Shown here in pieces: positions 1 to 5,360 of a DNA stretch of 5,674 nt. Below the pieces are notes generated by a model. That model saw only the letters and a list, made by a program, of their open reading frames with translations, did not search any database and was not told the origin of the DNA. This DNA comes from Desulfuromonadaceae bacterium UBA5613 (GTDB lineage: Bacteria; Desulfobacterota; Desulfuromonadia; Desulfuromonadales; UBA2197): assembly GCA_002424625.1 (NCBI GenBank), contig DIKR01000131.1, positions 1 to 5,674 of the forward strand, given 5' to 3'. The first letter of the stretch is position 1, and each line of letters opens with the position of its first letter. A program made the translations under genes and the position numbers.

Positions 1-36
1 AAAAACCGCCACCTCGGTCGATACCGGGGCGGCGGT
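1..36 (-). terminator. possible Rho-independent terminator, minus strand
   Basis: Bases 5-18 and 23-36 pair as a 14-position stem (12 Watson-Crick matches, the other two allowing wobble) around the loop CGAT. On the minus strand the hairpin is followed by TTTTT, the complement of the A-run at 1-5, which is cut by the window edge. No minus-strand gene lies just upstream. The nearest is lon, ending at 973, so the hairpin would stop a lon read-through transcript, an unannotated RNA, or nothing. It could also be ordinary coding sequence of the plus-strand frame. Confidence 0.3.
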
Positions 37-85
37 GAAGATAAACGAAAAGCACGCCGGCCCCCACGGGCGTCCCCCTCTTTAA
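2..85 (+). CDS. possible C-terminal end of a gene entering from the left (27 codons)
   Basis: One plus-strand frame is open from the left edge to a TAA at 83-85. Its codons mostly end in G or C (acc, gcc, gtc, gcg, gtg, aag, aac, cac, ggc), like the real genes in this window. The tail reads roughly TSVDTGAAVKINEKHAG and then a Gly/Pro/Arg-rich end. I recognise no family, and a 27-residue fragment is too short to assign a function. The same bases can form a hairpin that would suit a minus-strand terminator (separate entry), so the coding reading is uncertain. A 7-base inverted repeat, GCCGGCC at 56-62 and GGCCGGC at 87-93, brackets the stop codon but has no T-run after it. Confidence 0.3.
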   Translation, partial: KTATSVDTGAAVKINEKHAGPHGRPPL

Positions 86-148
86 TGGCCGGCATTAGAG
101 CGGATTCGTAAAACAAAGTCAAGGAAGAGAGGGCAAATCCCCCTCCAT

Positions 149-169
149 TCCCCCTTTGTCAAAGGGGGA
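149..169. repeat. perfect 21-base palindrome (C5T3/A3G5 hairpin)
   Basis: The arms TCCCCCTTTG and CAAAGGGGGA are perfectly complementary around one central T, so as RNA or single-stranded DNA they would fold into a tight hairpin. A second C-rich run (140-146) lies just 5' and could compete for the G-run. There is no T-run after either arm, so it is not a classic terminator. From memory, similar C-rich/G-rich short palindromes are scattered between genes in many proteobacterial genomes, so this is probably one copy of a REP-like intergenic repeat. Confidence 0.6.
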
Positions 170-252
170 GGCGAAACGGTGCTCCGTTGAGGGTGACAGC
201 GCCTTCCATTTTCTGGCTGGCTGGAGTCCTCTTGAGCAAGTTCAAAATCGCC

Positions 253-360
253 TCACGCAACGACGCAACGACGCAACGAAAATCTGAAGATCATAATTCT
301 TCCCTGACATCAGACCTCCGCCTTTATTGGCTTTCGTTGCGTCGTCGCGTCGTTGCGTGA
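253..360. repeat. 29-base inverted repeat built from 8-base tandem units
   Basis: The arms at 253-281 and 332-360 are complementary at 28 of 29 positions, separated by 50 bases. The left arm contains three perfect tandem copies of ACGCAACG (255-278). The right arm contains the complementary units CGTTGCGT, CGTCGCGT and CGTTGCGT (335-358), so the single mismatch lies in the middle unit. The 50-base spacer is AT-richer and has a small nested pairing, TCTGA (283-287) with TCAGA (310-314). As RNA this would be a very stable long hairpin. No T-run follows directly on either strand. It could be a dispersed REP- or MITE-like element, a structured RNA or an attenuator; the sequence does not decide between these. 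Confidence 0.75.
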
Positions 361-460
361 AACCGCTCTTGACCATGTCAGCCTGGTGAACGGGAAGGTT
401 CTTTCCGGTGGATAATAGCGGGGTAATCTGCTATGCATTCAGGCGAAAATGGCAGGCGAG

Positions 461-466
461 AAGGAG
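461..466 (+). promoter_or_regulatory. ribosome binding site deciding the YkgJ-family start
   Basis: AAGGAG lies six bases before the ATG at 473. The alternative ATG at 449 has no purine-rich site at the right distance, so translation most likely starts at 473. Confidence 0.8.
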
Positions 467-472
467 TCAGGT

Positions 473-997
473 ATGTTTCGATTAGATTCCGGCGCGGGCA
501 ATGGTTGCGAGCCGGCGGCCGTCATTGCGCGCGAAATCGAGAAGCTGAAGCGGCGGGCTATCTGGAGCGAGCGCGCCGGTGACGAGCGCGGGCGGCAGGT
601 CTCCTTCCTTTATCGCAGTGCCGACCGTTTTGGCCGGCGAGTTTATCCTCTTTCCTTCTGCCACGGCGAGACCAGAATCGCTGTCGGTTGCAGCACCGGC
701 GCCTGTTGCCAGTGCCGGCCCGATGTCTTCGCTTCTGAGCAGGAACTCTTCGACCTGCTGCCGCAACGCATCGATAACAGCGGCTTTTGCCCCTTCTTCA
801 ATCGCACCCGTAAGAATTGCGGCATCTACGGCGTGCGGCCCTTTGCCTGCCGGATCTATTTTAACCTGGCTGCCTCGGCCCATTCCTGTCGCAACCCCAA
901 CGAAACGACGCTGCAGCTCTTCGCCAATCTCAAACCCCATCTCGAAAAGATTCTCGGCCCTTATCTCGGCGGTTACACCGCAAAAGCCACCTTGTAA
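473..997 (+). CDS. YkgJ-family cysteine-cluster protein (putative Zn/Fe-chelating domain)
   Basis: This is a 174-residue soluble protein with no signal peptide or membrane segment. It carries the CxxCxxCC-type cluster of the YkgJ family (PF03692). Cys73, Cys78, Cys79 and Cys81 form the first group (CSTGACCQC). Cys106 starts a CPFF segment, Cys116 sits in CGIYGVRP, and Cys126 follows in the typical YxxRPxxCR arrangement; Cys139 is a further candidate ligand. The family is thought to bind zinc or an iron-sulfur cluster, but its biochemical role is not established, so none is assigned. The N-terminal 60 residues are charged and look specific to this subgroup. The ATG at 449 would add eight residues but lacks a ribosome site. 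The gene converges on lon, and its last 25 bases overlap the lon 3' end, leaving no room for a terminator between them. Confidence 0.85.
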   Translation: MFRLDSGAGNGCEPAAVIAREIEKLKRRAIWSERAGDERGRQVSFLYRSADRFGRRVYPLSFCHGETRIAVGCSTGACCQCRPDVFASEQELFDLLPQRIDNSGFCPFFNRTRKNCGIYGVRPFACRIYFNLAASAHSCRNPNETTLQLFANLKPHLEKILGPYLGGYTAKATL

Positions 998-3381
998 ACA
1001 TTAGCATATTCGCGGGCGTAGTGCACCTCGATCCCCTCTTTGAGATAATCCGGCAGCTCCTCAAAATCTTTACGGTTCCCCTCGGGAAAGATCAGCGTCG
1101 TCAATCCGGCGCGCCGGGCAGCGATGGTCTTTTCCTTGACCCCGCCGATCGGCAGCACCCGCCCGGTCAGGGTCAGTTCGCCGGTCATGCCGAGCTTGCT
1201 GCGGACCGGTTTGCCGCTGATCATGGAGAGCAGGGCGGTGGTCATGGTCACGCCGGCAGAAGGGCCGTCCTTGGGGGTGGCACCGGCCGGAACATGGAGG
1301 TGGACGAAGTTTTTGTCGAAGAAATCTTTGCTGGCGCCGTAGTCAGCGAGGTGGGCCATGACATAGCTGTAGGCGATCTCCGAACTCTCGACCATGACGT
1401 TGCCGAGTTGCCCGGTCTGCTTGAACCCTTTATTTTTGGTCGGCACTGCCGTCGCCTCGATCTGCAGCGTTGCCCCGCCCATACTCGTCCAGGCCAGGCC
1501 GGTAACGACCCCCTGCACCCCTTCAAAGACTTCGTCGGTAGTGAAGACCGGCTTGCCGAGGTACTTTTCCACCTCGCCGCTACTGATAATGATCTTGCTT
1601 TTGCTGCCGGTGGCAAAGGCCATGGCCGCCTTGCGCATGATCTTCTTGATGCGGTTCTCCAGAGTGCGCACCCCGGCCTCCCGGGCATAGCCGTCGATGA
1701 GTGCCTCCAGGGCGTCAGGGCGAATCTCGACCTGTCCCTTTTTGAGTCCATGATTTTTCAGCGCCTTGGGGATGAGGTAGCGGCGGGCGATTTCAACCTT
1801 CTCGGCGAGGATATAACCGGAAAGACGAATGATCTCCATGCGATCCAACAGCGCCGGCGGGATAGTGTCGAGCTGGTTGGCGGTGGCGACAAAGAGAATA
1901 TTCGACAGATCGTAGGGGACGTCGAGGTAGTGATCGCGAAAGGAACTGTTCTGCTCGGGATCGAGGACTTCGAGGAGAGCCGAGGCGGGATCGCCCTGAT
2001 AGGAAGCGCCGATCTTGTCGATCTCATCGAGCATTAGCACCGGATTAGCGCTCCCGGCGCTCTTCATCGCCTGCACGAACTTGCCGGGCATGGCGCCGAT
2101 GTAGGTGCGGCGGTGCCCCTTGATCTCGGCCTCGTCGCGCATGCCGCCGAGAGAGAAACGGTAGAAGCGACGCTTGAGGGCATCGGCGATGCTGTGGCCG
2201 ACACTGGTCTTGCCGACACCGGGAGGACCGACCAAACAAAGGATCGAGCCGGAGATATCCCCCTTCATCTTGCCGACGGCGATAAATTCAAGGATGCGTT
2301 CCTTGACGTCTTCCAGACCGTAGTGATCGCGGTCCAGAACCTTGCGCGCCCGCACCAGATCGTAGGAATCCTTGGTATTCTTCCCCCAGGGCAGAATGGT
2401 CAGCCAGTCGAGGTAGCTGCGAGTGACGTTGTATTCGGCCGAAGACGGTTCGAGCAGACGCAGTTTCTCCATCTCGTCGTCAATGGCGCGCTGTGCCTCG
2501 GGGTTGAGTTTCAGACCCTTGAGGCGGGCCTGAAACTTCTCGATCTCACTGGTCTTTCCTTCCTTTGCCAGTCCCAGTTCCTGCTTGATTGCCTTAAGCT
2601 GCTCGCGCAGAAAAAACTCCCGCTGCTGCGCCGAGACCTTCTCCTCGATCGACTTGGTGATCTTGCTTTGCAGGCGGGTGACCTCCAACTCCTTCTTGAG
2701 CAGCACCAGAACCTTGTCAATCCGTTTTCGAACGTCGAAGGTTTCAAGGATCTCCTGTAATTCCTGGCCATCCGAGCTTGTGAGATTGGCGGCAAAATCG
2801 GCGAGGCGCCCGGGGTCGCTGAGGCTGGAGCGGCCGAGGAACATCTTGATCTCCTCGGAGTAAAGGGGGTTGATCTGCACCAACTCCTTGAGGGTGGTCA
2901 AAATCGCCAGAGAATAGGCCTTGAGCTCGGGATTGTCGGAGAGTTCAGTGCTTGTGTGATAGTGGACGCGGGCGAAAAGTCCCTGCGGCGTTTCAATCAA
3001 CTCCTCGATGCGGAAGCGTTCGACACAGTTCAGGACAAAATGGATTTCGTCCTCATCACTGTGCAGCACCTTGATAATCTTGCCGACCACCCCGACCTTG
3101 TGCAGGTTGGACGGGGAATCCGGCGCATCGGGGTCAACGGCCAGGACCAGGCCAATGGCGCGGGACGGGGTGTCAAGGGCGCGTTTAATCATGTCCACAC
3201 GCTCTGTGCCGGAGAGGGCAATGGGAGTCAGGATGCCAGGGAAAGAGGGGCGCGGACGGATCGGCAAAATCGGCAGGCCGGAGGGTAAAAGTTCGCTGGC
3301 AAGGACCAGATTGGCACTGGATTCGCTCGTCTCTGTCGCGGAAGGGGTTTCAATCTCATCAGGAATATGCTGTTCGTCCAT
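973..3381 (-). CDS. lon: ATP-dependent Lon protease (endopeptidase La, S16 family)
   Basis: This is a complete 802-residue Lon, close to the usual 780-820. It is a cytoplasmic homohexamer type that unfolds and degrades damaged or regulatory proteins. The N-terminal substrate domain covers about 36-235 and a charged helical/coiled-coil linker about 236-340. In the AAA+ module, Walker A is GPPGVGKT (385-392, Lys391), Walker B is LMLDEID with Asp452/Glu453, sensor 1 is Asn502, the likely arginine finger is Arg514 and sensor 2 is Arg572. The protease domain (about 595-798) has catalytic Ser708 in KDGPSAG and Lys751 in GGVKEK, with the same 43-residue spacing as in E. coli Lon. The first 35 residues are an acidic Ser/Thr-rich extension. 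The N-domain opens with LPILPIRPRPSFPG instead of the common LPLRDxVxFP pattern, suggesting a paralogous Lon rather than the copy usually found beside clpX. The start has AAAGGA eight bases upstream. It is transcribed alone and overlaps the YkgJ-type gene tail to tail. Confidence 0.96.
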   Translation of the reverse strand: MDEQHIPDEIETPSATETSESSANLVLASELLPSGLPILPIRPRPSFPGILTPIALSGTERVDMIKRALDTPSRAIGLVLAVDPDAPDSPSNLHKVGVVGKIIKVLHSDEDEIHFVLNCVERFRIEELIETPQGLFARVHYHTSTELSDNPELKAYSLAILTTLKELVQINPLYSEEIKMFLGRSSLSDPGRLADFAANLTSSDGQELQEILETFDVRKRIDKVLVLLKKELEVTRLQSKITKSIEEKVSAQQREFFLREQLKAIKQELGLAKEGKTSEIEKFQARLKGLKLNPEAQRAIDDEMEKLRLLEPSSAEYNVTRSYLDWLTILPWGKNTKDSYDLVRARKVLDRDHYGLEDVKERILEFIAVGKMKGDISGSILCLVGPPGVGKTSVGHSIADALKRRFYRFSLGGMRDEAEIKGHRRTYIGAMPGKFVQAMKSAGSANPVLMLDEIDKIGASYQGDPASALLEVLDPEQNSSFRDHYLDVPYDLSNILFVATANQLDTIPPALLDRMEIIRLSGYILAEKVEIARRYLIPKALKNHGLKKGQVEIRPDALEALIDGYAREAGVRTLENRIKKIMRKAAMAFATGSKSKIIISSGEVEKYLGKPVFTTDEVFEGVQGVVTGLAWTSMGGATLQIEATAVPTKNKGFKQTGQLGNVMVESSEIAYSYVMAHLADYGASKDFFDKNFVHLHVPAGATPKDGPSAGVTMTTALLSMISGKPVRSKLGMTGELTLTGRVLPIGGVKEKTIAARRAGLTTLIFPEGNRKDFEELPDYLKEGIEVHYAREYANVYKVAFAV

Positions 3382-3410
3382 AGGCTTTATCCTTTGTAAA
3401 AAGTTTCCTC

Positions 3411-3439
3411 AACTTAGTCACGCGAATAAGGCTTGTCAA
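3411..3439 (-). promoter_or_regulatory. sigma-70-type promoter for lon
   Basis: On the minus strand a perfect -35 TTGACA (3439-3434) is followed after exactly 17 bases by TAAGTT (3416-3411), a weak -10 with 3 of 6 consensus bases. Transcription would start near 3404, giving a leader of about 22 bases that contains the AAAGGA ribosome site (3395-3390). I saw no sigma-32 heat-shock promoter or CIRCE element. Confidence 0.55.
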
Positions 3440-3468
3440 TGTCCCTTGGGTCTTTGCAGAGGAGATTC

Positions 3469-3482
3469 AGGATCTAAATCCT
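3469..3482. promoter_or_regulatory. small palindrome upstream of the lon promoter, possible operator
   Basis: AGGATCTAAATCCT matches its own reverse complement at 12 of 14 positions. It lies about 30 bases upstream of the lon -35 box, where an activator could bind. It could equally be chance in AT-rich DNA. Confidence 0.25.
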
Positions 3483-3556
3483 ATTTTCTAAAGGAGAAGA
3501 GCTCGTCATTTTTAGTGTTAGTGAGCCGACTCGGGGGATTTAGCAATCCATATTAT

Positions 3557-3661
3557 ATGGCAGTATTGTTAAATATGACGGACTATTATTATTTTCCTGT
3601 CTCATTATAAGCGACTATTGCCATGTTATCCTGAATAATTGAATAGTTGCAGCAACAGGAT
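3557..3661. promoter_or_regulatory. cluster of small inverted repeats, possible activator sites for the sigma-54 promoter
   Basis: Three pairings occur in the 120 bases before the -24/-12 promoter. ATGGCAGTA (3557-3565) is opposed by TATTGCCAT (3616-3624), with 8 of 9 complementary positions. ATCCTG (3628-3633) pairs with CAGGAT (3656-3661). GTTGCAGCAAC (3646-3656) is a perfect 5-1-5 palindrome. The heptamer GACTATT also recurs 32 bases apart at 3581 and 3613. Enhancer-binding proteins of sigma-54 usually bind dyads about 80-200 bases upstream of the start, which fits the first two best. None matches an operator I can name. Confidence 0.35.
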
Positions 3662-3675
3662 CCGTAGATATTTTC

Positions 3676-3691
3676 TGGCAGGTTAGTTGCA
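3676..3691 (+). promoter_or_regulatory. sigma-54 (RpoN) -24/-12 promoter for the DUF3943-PAP2 operon
   Basis: TGGCAGGTTAGTTGCA matches the RpoN consensus TGGCACG-N4-TTGCA with a single mismatch (G for the C in TGGCAC). The invariant GG (3677-3678) and GC (3689-3690) have exactly ten bases between them. A C precedes the motif and a T-rich stretch follows, both as in known examples. Transcription would begin near 3702, leaving a leader of about 70 bases before the ATG at 3773. An overlapping sigma-70 alternative (TTGCAT 3687-3692, TAAACT 3709-3714, spacer 16) is much weaker. Confidence 0.7.
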
Positions 3692-3760
3692 TTTTACTGA
3701 TCCATCCTTAAACTTAACAACAAAAGCCAGAAACGCCGTTGGGTCAAGATTAAGCCTTTG

Positions 3761-3767
3761 AGAAGGA
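3761..3767 (+). promoter_or_regulatory. ribosome binding site deciding the DUF3943 start
   Basis: AGAAGGA lies five bases before the ATG at 3773. An in-frame TTG at 3758 would place this site inside the coding region and add five residues before the signal peptide, so the ATG is preferred. Confidence 0.8.
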
Positions 3768-3772
3768 ACGCC

Positions 3773-5329
3773 ATGAACCCAACGCCGATCAATCGCATCA
3801 GTCTTCGCATCCTTCTCACTATTCTCCTCGTCCTTATATTACTAATACCCGCCGCTGCATATGCCGGAACTGGCATTATCCCTCTCGTCCCTGCCGAGGA
3901 TCCTAAGCTCAACACCAAGGCACAAAAGATCGCACCGACGGCCTTTGCTGCCGACAATCCGCAGCCGGTCTTGCACTGGGGGGAGGGGGAAGGCAAGAGT
4001 TACCTGATCCCGGCCCTGGATATTACCGGCTTCTTCCTCATCCTCAATCAATTTGACCGGCATTTCATGGATTCAGATGAATACCATTCAAATTTTTCTT
4101 CCTTCAAAGAGAATCTGACCGGGGCGTGGGTCTATGACAACGACTCCTTTTCCATTAACCAGTTTCTGCATCCCTATGCGGGATCGATGTACCTTGGCTT
4201 TGCGCGTTCGGCCGGCCACGGCTACTGGACGTCACTCGGCTATAGTACCGCCGGCAGCCTTCTTTGGGAACTGGCCGGTGAGACGACCCCGCCTTCTAAA
4301 AATGATCTCTACACGACCGGTTTTGGCGGCTCCATTCTCGGCGAACCCCTCTTTCGCATATCAAATCTGTTGCTGGAAAGCGGTAACGGCAGCGGCAAGC
4401 CGGGATTCTGGCGCGAACTCGGCGCCGCCACAATTTCCCCCGCCACCGGCTTCAACCGCCTTGCTTATGGCAAACGCTTCCATGGCGTCTTCCGCAGTCA
4501 CAATCCCGCCGTCTTTACCCGATTTCAGCTCGGTGTCAACTTGATGTCGAACGTTAGCACAAACGTGACGGATCCGGCCGGAGCAGCGGTTCCCCAGAGT
4601 TACAAAAATGGTGAGGCGATTGCCGACCTCACCATCGCTTATGGTCTGCCGGGAAAGCCCGGCTACACCTACAACCGTCCCTTTGATAATTTCAACTTCC
4701 AACTCACCGCTGCCACCAGTAATGCCCTGGAGAACGTTATCAGCCGTGGTCTCCTTTACGGAACCGACTACTCAATAGGCGACAACTACCGCGGGATATG
4801 GGGTCTTTACGGTACTTACGACTACATCGCCCCGCAGATCTTTCGCGTTTCGACCACAGCCCTCGGGCTCGGGACGACCGCGCAGTGGTGGCTCTCACCA
4901 ACCGTTGCACTGCAGGGGACAGTTCTCGCCGGTGTCGGCTATGGCTCGGCCGGCACGATTCACGGGGTTGGCGAGCGGGACTATCACAACGGCATCAGCC
5001 CGCAGGGTCTGCTGGCGTCACGCCTGATCTTCTCGGATCGTGCGGCCCTCGAACTGGAGTTACGCGAATACTATATCAGCGGCGCGGCTTCCGCAGAAAG
5101 CGAAGGGTCGGAAAATCTTCTTCGCGGCGTCGGCACCTTCACGGTCCGCGTCTACAACCTGCACGGACTGACCCTCAGATACACGATCTCAAGACGGGAT
5201 GCGAACTATGACCATCTGGCTGACACGCGCCAGACCGTCGGCACCCTCAGCCTTGGCTACACATATCTTGGACAAACCCGCTTCGGCGCCGTCGACTGGC
5301 GGCCGAAAAGTGAGGGTGGCCCCCTTTAA
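3773..5329 (+). CDS. exported DUF3943-family protein, predicted outer-membrane beta-barrel
   Basis: This 518-residue protein has a clear Sec signal peptide: a basic start, a long hydrophobic core (about 11-26) and an AYA cleavage site after residue 31. Residues about 100-205 match what I know of DUF3943 (PF13084). The signature is DNDSFSINQFLHPYAGS (122-138), followed by ARS (144-146), a GSLLWELAGE segment (161-170), PSKND (174-178) and GEP (190-192). The rest is rich in Gly, Tyr, Trp and alternating polar/hydrophobic stretches ending in short turns, for example 220-260, 285-330, 350-400 and 410-500. This points to an outer-membrane beta-barrel, although the last residue is Leu rather than the usual Phe or Trp. 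The biochemical function of DUF3943 is not known. The gene is first in a probable operon, 31 bases before a PAP2 phosphatase, behind a sigma-54 promoter. Confidence 0.85.
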   Translation: MNPTPINRISLRILLTILLVLILLIPAAAYAGTGIIPLVPAEDPKLNTKAQKIAPTAFAADNPQPVLHWGEGEGKSYLIPALDITGFFLILNQFDRHFMDSDEYHSNFSSFKENLTGAWVYDNDSFSINQFLHPYAGSMYLGFARSAGHGYWTSLGYSTAGSLLWELAGETTPPSKNDLYTTGFGGSILGEPLFRISNLLLESGNGSGKPGFWRELGAATISPATGFNRLAYGKRFHGVFRSHNPAVFTRFQLGVNLMSNVSTNVTDPAGAAVPQSYKNGEAIADLTIAYGLPGKPGYTYNRPFDNFNFQLTAATSNALENVISRGLLYGTDYSIGDNYRGIWGLYGTYDYIAPQIFRVSTTALGLGTTAQWWLSPTVALQGTVLAGVGYGSAGTIHGVGERDYHNGISPQGLLASRLIFSDRAALELELREYYISGAASAESEGSENLLRGVGTFTVRVYNLHGLTLRYTISRRDANYDHLADTRQTVGTLSLGYTYLGQTRFGAVDWRPKSEGGPL

Positions 5330-5360
5330 TCGACAACATCTTTACCCAAGGAGAATTATT

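Larger units (their letters stand above)
86..472. other. intergenic region with structured repeats
   Basis: I see no convincing gene in these roughly 390 bases. They hold the 21-base palindrome at 149-169 and the long inverted repeat at 253-360, both listed separately. I found no convincing promoter for the downstream gene. GATAAT at 411-416 is a fair -10 box but has no matching -35 at 16-18 bases, and TTGACC at 369-374 is too far from it. The heptamer CTCTTGA occurs at 229-235 and 366-372, on either side of the inverted repeat, but not close enough to its ends to be a target-site duplication. Confidence 0.6.
3382..3772. other. divergent AT-rich intergenic region
   Basis: These 391 bases separate lon (minus) from the DUF3943 gene (plus) and contain no supported gene. 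They are markedly AT-rich at about 3540-3720. They hold the lon promoter, a sigma-54 promoter for the plus-strand operon and several small inverted repeats, listed separately. An 8-base inverted repeat, CTAAATCC (3474-3481) with GGATTTAG (3536-3543), spans the middle. A ribosome-site-like AAGGAG at 3491-3496 has no start codon at a suitable distance. I saw no riboswitch consensus in the roughly 70-base leader of the plus-strand operon. Confidence 0.6.

Noticed and set aside
253..360. CRISPR array
   Set aside because: The repeated units are only 8 bases, in direct contact and inverted between the arms, with no regular spacers and no cas genes.
482..940. Minus-strand open frame of 152 codons opposite the YkgJ-type gene
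   Set aside because: The plus-strand frame has the conserved cysteine cluster and a strong ribosome site; the opposite frame has neither.
1021..2037. Long plus-strand open frame of 338 codons opposite lon
   Set aside because: It is the antisense of the Lon coding region. The minus-strand frame has every Lon motif, and the plus-strand product has no recognisable domain; GC-rich genes often leave such shadows.
2113..2760. Plus-strand open frame of 215 codons opposite lon
   Set aside because: It is another antisense shadow, from the region encoding the Lon linker and AAA+ module, with Leu/Asp-rich low-information sequence and no own context.
3469..3486. Terminator hairpin (AGGAT-CTAA-ATCCT followed by ATTTT)
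   Set aside because: The stem is only 5 bp and no plus-strand gene ends upstream of it; it is better treated as a possible operator.
3557..3610. Mini-frame of 17 codons starting at an ATG in the divergent region
   Set aside because: It has no ribosome site, AT-driven composition and no recognisable peptide.
3702..3772. Riboswitch (for example a cyclic di-GMP type) in the leader of the DUF3943 gene
   Set aside because: No conserved riboswitch core could be recognised, and the pairings available are only 5-6 bases long.
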